Shown piece by piece: positions 46,801 through 55,800 of a DNA stretch of 64,000 bases. The translations under genes were made by a program, and so were the position numbers. Under the pieces are notes generated by a model that did no database searches, was not told the origin of the DNA, and worked only from the letters and a program-made list of their open reading frames with translations. The stretch comes from Calditrichota bacterium (GTDB lineage: Bacteria > Calditrichota > Calditrichia > RBG-13-44-9 > J042). The stretch spans positions 76,660 to 140,659 of the forward strand of contig JAADJD010000044.1 in the NCBI GenBank assembly GCA_013150955.1, written 5' to 3'. The stretch's first letter is position 1. Each line of letters opens with the position of its first letter.

Positions 46801-49800
46801 ATGGTGCCCACCACCTTCACCGTGCTGGAAGAAATCCCGCTGACACCCACCGGTAAAATCGACCGAAATCGATTGCCAGATCCGGAACTGGATCGTTCTC
46901 AGGTGGAGACGACCTACGTGGCGCCCAAATCCCCCCTGGAAAAATATCTCTACCGCCTCTGGAAAGACATTCTGGGCATCGACAGGATTGGTATTCACGA
47001 TAACTTCTTTGAACTGGGTGGCAATTCCATTCAGGCCGCGACCCTGGTCAATCGATTGCAGGACGAGCTGGGCGAATACGTGTACATCGTGGCCATTTAC
47101 GATGCACCGACCATTGCGCAGATGCGCGATTACCTGATTCGGGAATATCCCGACAGTGTCAGGCGGCTGACCGGTGAGGCGGTCGAGGTTTCGGAGGAGG
47201 CGGAACGACCGGTAGATGCCTCCATGGTGGATTTTCTGCGCGGCATCATTCGGGTGCCGGAGCCGGTGGATGAGGCCGAATGGGCGAAAATGCCCAAGAA
47301 TCCACCCGCGGTGTTCATCCTTTCCGCGCCGCGATCAGGTTCCACTTTAACCCGCGCCATGCTGGGGGGCAATCCCCGATTGTTTGCCCCACCGGAACTG
47401 CAGCTGCTGAACTTTACCACCCTGCAGGAACGCCGGCAGGTGCTCAGCGGCCGGGATGAATTCTGGCGCGATGGTACCATCCGGGCTCTGATGGCCATGA
47501 AGGATTGCGATGTGGATGAGGCCCGCCGGATCATGGAAGCCTACGAACAGGAAGATCTGACCGTAAAGGAATTTTACCGGTTGATGCAGGAGTGGATCGA
47601 CGATCGCTTGTTTGTGGATAAAACGCCCAATTATGCCCTGAGTCTGGACATTTTAAATCGCGCCGAATTGTATTTCGAGAACAACAAATACATTCACCTG
47701 ATTCGGCATCCGTACGGGATGATCCCCTCGTTCCGTAAGGCCCGTTTGCACGTATTCTATCCACCCTTCTTTACCACGGAACATGCCTTTACCGCCCGGC
47801 AGCTGGCGGAGCTGGTGTGGGTCATCAGCAATCGCAATATTCTGAAGTTTCTGGAAAACATCCCCGGAGAACGCCAGTTCCGATTGTATTACGAGGATCT
47901 GGTGACCCGTCCACGAGAGGTCATGGAGCAGATCTGCGAGTTTCTGGAAATTGAATTTCATCCGGACATGCTGGATCCGCAAAAGGATCGCAAAAAGCGC
48001 ATGACCGATGCGTTGAACGAATTGTCCAAAATGCTGGGGGATGTGCGTTTTCACGAGCACCGGGGGATTTCGGCCAATCGTGCCTATAAGTGGAAAGAGG
48101 AATTGAAAGAAGATTATCTGAGCGATCTCACCTGGGAACTGGTGGAGCACCTGGGCTACGAGCCCCGACAGGAGATCCAGAAGTTCCTGAAGCGCAAGCA
48201 TTTTGTCATCACCCGCCAGGAAGGGCGCAATCAATACGCGCCGTCGTTCAGTCAACAGCGGTTATGGTTCCTGGATCAGCTGGAGCCGGAAAGTGCGTTT
48301 TACAACGTCCCGTCAGCGGTGCGGGTACAGGGGACGGTGGATGCAACTCTGCTGGAACAGGCCATCAATCGCATTGTGCAGCGGCATGAAACGTTGCGTA
48401 CACGCTTTGAAACCCAGGATGGGAAACCGGTGGCCGTTGTGGAACCGGACTACACCCTGAAACTGGAAGAAGTGGATTTAACCCAACTGTCCGGTGAACG
48501 TCAGGAGGTTGAGGTTCAGCGGATTGTGGAAGCCGAGGCCCGCCGTCCATTCCAGCTGAACCGCTTGCCGCTGATCCGGATTAAGCTGCTGCGCACGGGG
48601 CCGGAAAGTGCCATTTTTCTGTTGAATGCCCATCACATCATCTTCGATGGATTTTCCCTGGAAATTTTTATTCGGGAGTTGACCACCATTTACCAGGCCT
48701 TGCAGGCGGGTCGGGATGTGGCCCTGCCCCCGTTGCCGGTGCAATATTCCGATTATGCGGACTGGCAACGGCGCTGGCTGGAGGATCCCATTGTTCAAAA
48801 ACAGCTGGAATACTGGAAGCAGAAATTAGCTGACAGTCCGCCACTGCTGGAGTTGCCCACCGATCGTCCCCGGCCAGCGGTTCAAAGCTACCGCGGACGG
48901 CGTCTGTTTTTCCAGGTGCCGGCTTCCGTGGCTCGCGCGGTCAAAAAGCTGGCGCAGGAAAAACGCACCACCCCCTATGTAGCCCTGATGAGTGCGTATT
49001 ATTTGATGCTGCACCACTTCAGCGGTCAGGACGACCTGACGGTGGGCACGGTGGTGTCCGGCCGCAATCGCCGGGAGATAGAACCCCTGATCGGTTTCTT
49101 TGTCAACACCCTGGCCCTGCGGAATCAGGTGCAGGGAGAACAAACATTCCTGGAATTTATGCAGCAGGTTCACCAGACGGTGCAGGAAGCCGTGGCCAAT
49201 CAGGACATCCCCTTCGAAAAACTGGTGGATTCCCTGAATCTGGAGCGGCACTTGAATTACGCTCCCTTGTTCCAGGTGGTCTTTGCCTATTATCAGATGC
49301 AAACCCGAAGCATTGCCATTCCGGGATTGACCCTGACTCCCATGGAAGTGGAAACCGGCACCGCCCGATTCGATTTTGCCATGTCCCTGGTGGAAACGAC
49401 GGATGGGATTCACGGTACCCTGGAATACAGCACCGACCTGTTCCATACGGAAACGGTGGAGCGCATGCTGAACCATTACTGGTGGATTCTGGAGCAGGTG
49501 CTGGAAAATCCGCATCGGAAGTTGCGTGAACTGGAATTACTCCGGCCAGAAGAGCGCCAGGAACTGGAGAAGAGCTGGCAGGCGACCAGGCGTGATCTGG
49601 GTCAGGAGGCTGTTCGGGGCATCCATCAGTTGTTCGAAAAACAGGCGAGCGACCATCCGGAAGCGCTGGCGGCAATCTGTGTTTCTCCAATGACGTCCAG
49701 CCAGCCGCCGGAAACGCTCACGTACGATCAATTGAATCGCCGGGCCAACCAGCTGGCCCATTATCTGCGGGAAAAGGGAGTAGGTGCAGATACCCTGGTG

Positions 49801-52800
49801 GGCATTTTAATGGAGCGTTCCCTGGATATGCTGGTTGCCCTGCTGGGGATTCTAAAAGCGGGTGGTGCCTACGTGCCCATCGATCCCACCTATCCCGAAG
49901 AGCGCATCCGTTTTATCATCCGGGATTCCGGGGTGTCAATAGTCATCACTCACAAGGATTTTCATGCAAAATTGTCTGATCTCAGGCAATTAAAATGGGT
50001 TGCTCTGGACAAACAGGGGACGGACATTGCAGCGTATCCGGAAGCGAACCCCGATCTCCCGCTGGATCCCGATCAGCTGGTGTACCTGATTTACACCTCG
50101 GGAACCACGGGGGTACCCAAGGGGGTGATGGTGACCCATCGCTCGCTGGTCAATCACGCCATGGTCATGCGCCGGCATTACGGCCTGGAACATGGAGATC
50201 GGGTGTTGCAATACATCACTTTCAGTTTCGATGCTGCGGGTGAGGAAATATATCCCACGCTGATCAGCGGGGCCACCCTGGTGTTGCCGCCGCCGGCAGT
50301 GGATTTGACCAATGCCGATATCCTGCACATCTGTCGCGAGCAGCAGATCCATTATTTGCACCTGCCGGTACCCGTCTGGCATAGCTGGCACGATTTCCTG
50401 GTGGAACAGGATCTTCAGGTGCCGGAAAGCGTGCGCAAGATTCTGGTGGGTGGCGAAGCCCCCTCGGTTGACCGGGTGAAGCAGCTGGTTGATCGGGTGA
50501 CGCATCCCATTTTATTCGAGAATGTGTACGGTCCCACGGAAACCACCATCACGGTCACGGGGTGTGAACTTCGGATTCCGGAGGATGTGGACGCCCTGAA
50601 CGGAAGTGTACCCATTGGCACCCCCATCGATAACGTGCGGGTCTACTTACTGGATCGCCATCTGCGGCCGGTTCCGCCGGGGGCATTTGGAGAACTGTAC
50701 GTGGGCGGGGTTTCGGTAGCCCGCGGTTACTGGAAACGCCCGGACATCACGGCCGAACGGTTTCTGCCGGATCCATTCAGTCCAGAGCCCGGTGCGCGGA
50801 TGTACCGGACGGGTGATCTCTGTCGTTTGCAGAATGGTCAGATTGTATTTGTGGGCCGGGTCGATAAGCAGGTAAAGATTCGCGGTTTTCGGATTGAGCC
50901 GGGCGAAATTGAAGCCGTGGTGCGGCAACATCCCGGCGTGCGGGATGCTCTGGTGGAGGTGCATACCGATGCCCGCGGCACCCGGCGACTGGTATGTTAC
51001 TGGATTCGTTCGGCGGAAGCCGGGGAGCTATCGTCAACCGAATTGCGGCAATTTCTACAAAATAAACTGCCCGATTACATGGTGCCTGCATTCTTCATGG
51101 AGCTGGAGGCCTTTCCGTTGACGGCGCATGGCAAGATTGATCGCCGCGCGTTACCGGAACCCCGACTGGATCGTTCTCAGCTGGGAGAAGAATACCTGGC
51201 ACCGCGCAATGAGATCGAAAAAACCCTGGTGGATATCTGGAAAGAGGTGCTGGGCGTTGAACAGATTGGTGTGCGGGACAATTTCTTTGAACTGGGAGGC
51301 GATTCCATCTCCAGCATTCGGGTCATCTCGCTGGCCAATCAGGCGGGATTAAAATTGCAGCCCCGGCATATCTTCATGGCGCCCACGATTGAGGGATTGG
51401 CGCGCTATGCCGGACAGGCACAGGCCATCCACGCCGAACAGGGACCGGTCACGGGTACGGTTCCCCTGACGCCCATTCAACATAAATTTTTCCAGAAACG
51501 GTTTGCCAATCCGCACCACTGGAATCAATCCGTTCTACTGGAAATCCCTGCTGATATCGCCTCCGAAACAATCGAACAGGTGGTTGCCGCCCTGATGGAA
51601 CATCACGATGCCTTGCGCACGCGCTACCGGAAGATCAACGGAGATTGGGAACAGTATATTGCGGAAATGGAGGAGCCGCTGCCATTTACGGTGGTGGACC
51701 TGAGTGATATTCCTCCTGAAGAACAATCGCAGCGCATTGAGGAGACGGCGGCAACCGTGCAGGGACAGCTGCACCTGGAAAAAGGCCCCCTGGTTCGCTT
51801 TGTGCATTTTGTGCTGGGCAACGATCAACCCAATCGATTGCTCATCGTCATCCATCATCTGGTGGTGGATGGGGTTTCCTGGCGCATCCTGATGGAAGAT
51901 TTCACCATGGCTTACCAGCAGTTAAAGGCGGGTAAGCCCATCCAGTTGCCACCCAAGACCACTTCGTTCAAGTACTGGGCAGAGCGGTTGCAACAGAAAG
52001 CCAGTTCTCCTGAGATCCAGGAAGAATTGACCTACTGGGGCCGTCTGGCCGAGCTGCAATTGCCGCCGTTCCCGGAGGATCATCCCGAAGGGGAAAATCT
52101 GGAACGGACGGCCGACCGGGTTCACTTTACCTTAAACAAAGAGGCCACCCAGGCCCTGTTAACACGGGTGCCACGGATTTTCAACACGCAGATTGATGAG
52201 TTGCTGCTTACGGCCCTGGCGCTGGCCTATCAGCGGTTTACGGGACGCCGAAAGTTACTGGTCGCCGTGGAAGGCCACGGACGCGAGCTGCTGTTTGATG
52301 ATGTGGACATTTCCCGAACCATCGGGTGGTTTACCAATGAATATCCTGTTTTTCTGGATCTGGGGAAGAGCGTTCACCTGAAGGACGCCATTGTGACCAT
52401 CAAGGAGCAGGTGCGGGCCATTCCCGGTAAAGGCATGGGCTATGGTTTGTTGCGCTATCTGGCCAGCGATCCAGCGGTGCAGCAGAAAATGGCCGCCATT
52501 CCGGAACCGGTCATTGGATTTAATTATCTGGGCCAGTTTAACACCGGGGAGGAAAAGGTGGCCTTTGGCATTGCGCCGGAAAATCCCGGTCCCGAACGGG
52601 CGCCTGAAAATGAGCGCATGCAGCTATTAACCATCAGCGCCAGTGTACAGGATGGGGAGATGCGGTTTTATTTCTCCTACAGCACCGCGCGGCATCGCCG
52701 AGAATCGATCCAGGAATTTGCCAGCCACTTTGAACAGGTGCTGCGGGAAATCATTCAGCAGGAGAAACAGACAGCGGAAAAAATTTACACCCCGTCCGAT

Positions 52801-52878
52801 TTTGCGGACGTCAAAATGGATCAGGAAGAATTCGAACAATTTATGTCGGAATTAGAGGAAGGTTGGGAAGATGAGTAA
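43828..52878 (+). CDS. NRPS with embedded sulfotransferase: C-A-PCP-ST-C-A-PCP-E
   Basis: A 3016-residue bimodular synthetase. The ATG at 43828 is used (GAGG upstream, SPEKRALLLKKL docking helix directly after); a TTG at 43813 is less likely. Module 1: C with HHIAADAW at 177, A (pocket about D-A-E-H-F-G-M-I-A), PCP Ser1067. Residues about 1155-1448 form a PAPS-dependent sulfotransferase domain: SAPRSGSTLTRAM (5'-phosphosulfate loop), VDKTPNYA, and RHPYGMIPSFRKAR (3'-phosphate site). Module 2: C with HHIIFDG at 1602, A (D-A-E-H-L-G-V-I-T), PCP Ser2493 in the GGDS form seen before epimerases, then an epimerization domain (HHLVVDGVSW at 2675, EGHGRE, RTIGWFTNEYP, FNYLGQF). So residue 2 of this protein should be D-configured. 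The tail (TPSDFADVKMDQEEFEQFM) is a COM-type donor. Stop and next start overlap by 8 bases. Confidence 0.95.
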   Translation: MDDIRKRLEKLSPEKRALLLKKLQARQKSTGDQFEIPPRKDPARYPMSFAQRGFWYLEQMQPGTGLNNIPAIIRMKGRLDVQALERAIQTILDRHQVLRTRYRVEAGEPVQSVLDDYTFRLSVIDLRTEPETQRQQRAESIARQQALKPFDLSTGPMFRCSLIQLADDDFLMVLVMHHIAADAWSIDIFIHELGQLYDAYRQQKTPQIADLPIQYFDYAEWQRERLQGDRLNELIDYWREKLKDAPSLLDFPTDKPRPYVRTFRGLHIPFQLTPELSRTIDEWCRREKVTPFAFFLTAFYVLLYRYSRQEDICVGTAVANRDQKEVQALIGLFINTVVLRSHIDGQMTFRELLYRVKDTVLDAFAHKDLPFDMLVDALKPQRQLSHNPFYQVLFDFRNRLEKIQAAGLELDLLEIESGTVKFDMVLSIENTPQGYRGAWAYNTDLFYRETIDGLIRSFQTLLRDVVRDVDRPISRLNLIPPAEVDRLVDQWNPAPWNFPGKGEKCMHHYIEEQAREHPDKVALVYYSRLGDQVIHQEMTYRELNERANRLAHHLQQKGVQTEDVVALFMDRSLDMLVAILGVLKAGAAYLPIDPVNPKNRVDFMLNDSGVRLVLTQEKLKHRLADHPCCQLLVIDAEWETIARQPGTNPDVPLTPENLAYLIYTSGSTGIPKAVMVPHRGLVSHSWNMKRLYDLKNGCRVLQYFNLSFDAAAEEIFPTLLAGATLVLPRAALELTYRDLLEICESQRINILHLTKAVWLGLLDYMEENQLKFSPHLRMMFVGGEAPTVNGIQKTHRLSSGKLVFVNMYGPTEATIAASNHVIDLMDDMEFPTGVIPIGRPMDNVRLYVLDEHLQPVPQGAFGELYIGGIGVSRGYLNRPDLTAAYFLPDPFSSKPGARMYRTGDLVRLSPEGELVFIGRVDFQVKIRGFRVELGEIETVLNQHPDVQQGVVVARDDRLGSKFLAAYIVPKEHQEISISALRSYLSEKLPDYMVPTTFTVLEEIPLTPTGKIDRNRLPDPELDRSQVETTYVAPKSPLEKYLYRLWKDILGIDRIGIHDNFFELGGNSIQAATLVNRLQDELGEYVYIVAIYDAPTIAQMRDYLIREYPDSVRRLTGEAVEVSEEAERPVDASMVDFLRGIIRVPEPVDEAEWAKMPKNPPAVFILSAPRSGSTLTRAMLGGNPRLFAPPELQLLNFTTLQERRQVLSGRDEFWRDGTIRALMAMKDCDVDEARRIMEAYEQEDLTVKEFYRLMQEWIDDRLFVDKTPNYALSLDILNRAELYFENNKYIHLIRHPYGMIPSFRKARLHVFYPPFFTTEHAFTARQLAELVWVISNRNILKFLENIPGERQFRLYYEDLVTRPREVMEQICEFLEIEFHPDMLDPQKDRKKRMTDALNELSKMLGDVRFHEHRGISANRAYKWKEELKEDYLSDLTWELVEHLGYEPRQEIQKFLKRKHFVITRQEGRNQYAPSFSQQRLWFLDQLEPESAFYNVPSAVRVQGTVDATLLEQAINRIVQRHETLRTRFETQDGKPVAVVEPDYTLKLEEVDLTQLSGERQEVEVQRIVEAEARRPFQLNRLPLIRIKLLRTGPESAIFLLNAHHIIFDGFSLEIFIRELTTIYQALQAGRDVALPPLPVQYSDYADWQRRWLEDPIVQKQLEYWKQKLADSPPLLELPTDRPRPAVQSYRGRRLFFQVPASVARAVKKLAQEKRTTPYVALMSAYYLMLHHFSGQDDLTVGTVVSGRNRREIEPLIGFFVNTLALRNQVQGEQTFLEFMQQVHQTVQEAVANQDIPFEKLVDSLNLERHLNYAPLFQVVFAYYQMQTRSIAIPGLTLTPMEVETGTARFDFAMSLVETTDGIHGTLEYSTDLFHTETVERMLNHYWWILEQVLENPHRKLRELELLRPEERQELEKSWQATRRDLGQEAVRGIHQLFEKQASDHPEALAAICVSPMTSSQPPETLTYDQLNRRANQLAHYLREKGVGADTLVGILMERSLDMLVALLGILKAGGAYVPIDPTYPEERIRFIIRDSGVSIVITHKDFHAKLSDLRQLKWVALDKQGTDIAAYPEANPDLPLDPDQLVYLIYTSGTTGVPKGVMVTHRSLVNHAMVMRRHYGLEHGDRVLQYITFSFDAAGEEIYPTLISGATLVLPPPAVDLTNADILHICREQQIHYLHLPVPVWHSWHDFLVEQDLQVPESVRKILVGGEAPSVDRVKQLVDRVTHPILFENVYGPTETTITVTGCELRIPEDVDALNGSVPIGTPIDNVRVYLLDRHLRPVPPGAFGELYVGGVSVARGYWKRPDITAERFLPDPFSPEPGARMYRTGDLCRLQNGQIVFVGRVDKQVKIRGFRIEPGEIEAVVRQHPGVRDALVEVHTDARGTRRLVCYWIRSAEAGELSSTELRQFLQNKLPDYMVPAFFMELEAFPLTAHGKIDRRALPEPRLDRSQLGEEYLAPRNEIEKTLVDIWKEVLGVEQIGVRDNFFELGGDSISSIRVISLANQAGLKLQPRHIFMAPTIEGLARYAGQAQAIHAEQGPVTGTVPLTPIQHKFFQKRFANPHHWNQSVLLEIPADIASETIEQVVAALMEHHDALRTRYRKINGDWEQYIAEMEEPLPFTVVDLSDIPPEEQSQRIEETAATVQGQLHLEKGPLVRFVHFVLGNDQPNRLLIVIHHLVVDGVSWRILMEDFTMAYQQLKAGKPIQLPPKTTSFKYWAERLQQKASSPEIQEELTYWGRLAELQLPPFPEDHPEGENLERTADRVHFTLNKEATQALLTRVPRIFNTQIDELLLTALALAYQRFTGRRKLLVAVEGHGRELLFDDVDISRTIGWFTNEYPVFLDLGKSVHLKDAIVTIKEQVRAIPGKGMGYGLLRYLASDPAVQQKMAAIPEPVIGFNYLGQFNTGEEKVAFGIAPENPGPERAPENERMQLLTISASVQDGEMRFYFSYSTARHRRESIQEFASHFEQVLREIIQQEKQTAEKIYTPSDFADVKMDQEEFEQFMSELEEGWEDE

Positions 52879-55800
52879 AAAGGGGAGACCAAAAGACATC
52901 GAGGCGGTGTATCCGCTTTCGCCCATGCAGCAGGGAATGCTGTTTCACACCCTGTATCATCCGGAGGCCGGGCAGTACTTTGAGCAGATGAGCGCCACCT
53001 TTCGGGGGGAATTGGATGTGGAGGCGTTCCGCCGTGCCTGGCAGCGGGTCATCGATCGCAACGCCATTTTGCGGACATCCTTTGTCTGGAAAAAAGTATC
53101 CCGGATGATGCAGGTGGTGCATCGGCAGGCGGAATTGCCCTTTCAATTTCTGGATTGGCGCGATCTGTCGCCCGAGGAACAGGAGGAACGGTTTGAACAG
53201 TTGATGAAGGCCGATCGCGAGAAGGGCTTTCAGCTGGGAAAACCGCCGTTGCTTCGCATTACCCTGATTCAAACCGGTGAAAACCACTACAAATTCCTGT
53301 GGAGCCATCACCACATTTTGCTGGATGGGTGGTCTTTGCCCATCCTGCTGCGAGAAGTGTTTGCATTTTACGAAGCCTTCCGGGCGGGCAGGGACATTCA
53401 ATTACCACCCACACCACCTTTTGGGGAATACATTCGCTGGTTACAGCAGCAGGATATGTCCCGCGCTGAGGCTTTCTGGAAAGCTTATTTGAAGGGATTT
53501 CAGCATCCCACTCCGCTGGTGGTGGATACCCTGGCCGGTCGGGATACGGTGGGCGAAGTGGCCACCCGGGAACGGTTCCTGTCCCCGCAGCTAACCCAAT
53601 CCCTGCAGCAGCTGGCTGCTCAGCAACAATTGACGTTGAGCACGCTGGTGCAGCTGGCCTGGGCCCTGTTGTTATACCGTTATAGCGGGGAGCGCGATGT
53701 GGTGTTTGGCCTGACGTTGTCGGGCCGGCCTCACGAATTGCCCGGTGCCGAAAACATGATGGGGTTGTTCATTAACACGCTGCCGGTGCGGGTCCAATTC
53801 CATCCCGACCAGTCGGTGCTGGAAGTGTTGCAGGAATTGCAGGCCCGCCAGGTGGACATTCAGGAATTTCAATACACTCCGCTGGTGGAAGTTCAGGGAT
53901 GGAGCGAAGTACCCCGTCACACGCCGCTGTTCCAGAGCATATTTGTGTTCGAGAATTATCCGGTGGATGCCTCCATCCGCCAGCAAAAACTCAGTATCGA
54001 GATTTCGGACATCCGTTCCTACGAAAAGACCAATTTCCCGATCACCGTGGTTTCGGCTCCGGGCGATCCCATGGCCATCAAAATCACTTACGACACGGAA
54101 CGCTTCACCGATGCCGCCATCGAGCGCATGCTCGGGCATCTGGAACGCATCCTGTCTCAGATGGTCACCAATCCAAAAATACGCGATATTTCCATCCTGA
54201 CACCCGAGGAACGTTCCCGGCTGCTGGAGGAGTGGAATCCACCGGCTCAGCCATTTGACCGGGACACCCTGTTGCCGCAACGTATCGAGGCGGTGGCACA
54301 GGAACATCCCGATCGACCGGCGGTGTGCTACCAGGATCAGCAACTCAGCTATCAGCAATTGAATGAGCAGGCCAATCAGCTGGCCCATTTTCTCCGGGAG
54401 CAGGGAATCCGTCCGGACGATCGCGTGGGCGTGTGTTTGCCCCGCTCCACCGATCTGGTGGTGGCCATTGTGGGAATTCTAAAATCCGGTGCTGCGTACG
54501 TGCCCATCGATCCCACGTACCCGGAAGATCGCATTCGATACATCCTGCAGGATTCCGCCATTCCAGTGCTGATCACCCGTTCCGATCTGGAACCGCTGTT
54601 TACCGGCTATGAGGGGAAACGGGTGCTTCTGGATCAGAAAGATGCGTTCAAGACCTACCCAACGACGAATCCCGAACCGGTAGCCCGGCCGGAGAATCTG
54701 GCTTACGTGATCTACACTTCCGGCTCTACCGGTCGTCCCAAAGGCGTCATGATTGAACACCAGTCGGTTTTACACCTGATGTTTGCGTTGCAGGAACGGA
54801 TTTACGACCATTACGAGTCGCGGGTGTATCGGGCAACGCTGAATGCACCCGTGTTGTTTGATGCCTCCGTACAGCAGCTGGTGTTACTGGGACTGGGACA
54901 CACACTGGACATTGTCCCCGACGACATCCGTCAGGATGGCCAGGGATTGTTGCGTTTTCTGATAGACCGCCGCATTGACGTGCTGGATTGTGTACCCACG
55001 CAGTTGAAGTTGTTGATCGAGGCCGGGTTGTTTGAGCAGGAAGATTGGCAACCGCCCATTTGTCTGCCAGGGGGTGAGGCCATTGACGAACACACCTGGA
55101 AGCAGTTGCAGAGCAGCAAGCGCATGGATTTTTACAATATGTACGGTCCTACCGAATGTACGGTCGATTCTGTGGTGAGTGTGGTGAAGGAGACCTCGGC
55201 GCGTCCCAACATCGGTCGGGCCCTGCAGAACATGCGCGTTTACATCCTGGATGCGGAGTTGAATCCCGTGCCGGTGGGCGTGGTTGGGGAGCTGTACCTG
55301 AGCGGTGCCGGGGTGGGTCGGGGATATCTCAATCGCCCGGAGCTCACCGCCGAACGGTTCCTGCCGGATCCTTTTTCGCCTCAGCCCGGTGCCCGCATGT
55401 ACCGCACGGGCGATCTGGGGCGCTGGCTGGAAGATGGCACCATCGAGTTTGTGGGACGGGCGGATACCCAGGTGAAGGTGCATGGCTTTCGCATCGAGCT
55501 GGGGGAGATCGAAAGCGTACTGGCGGAACATCCCGCCGTGAAAGAAGCCGTGGTGCAGGTGCATCGGGATGAGCGTGGGCATCAGCGATTGGTGGCCTAC
55601 TGGATTCGCCAATCCGATGCCACAGAGGTTCAGAGCCAGGATTTACGGGAGTATTTGCGAGAGCACCTGCCGGCGTATATGGTTCCGGCCGTTTTTATGG
55701 AAATGGATCGATTCCCGTTAACGCCCAATGGCAAGATCGATCGCCGGGCATTGCCGCGGCCGCAGCTGGGTCAACGGGAGGCGTTTCGGGAATACGCCGC

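Noticed and set aside
51450..52770. A third condensation domain at the end of the protein at 43828
   Set aside because: HHLVVDGVSW, EGHGRE, RTIGWFTNEYP and FNYLGQF are epimerization-domain motifs. The preceding PCP has the GGDS form and the next protein begins with a DCL-type C domain.
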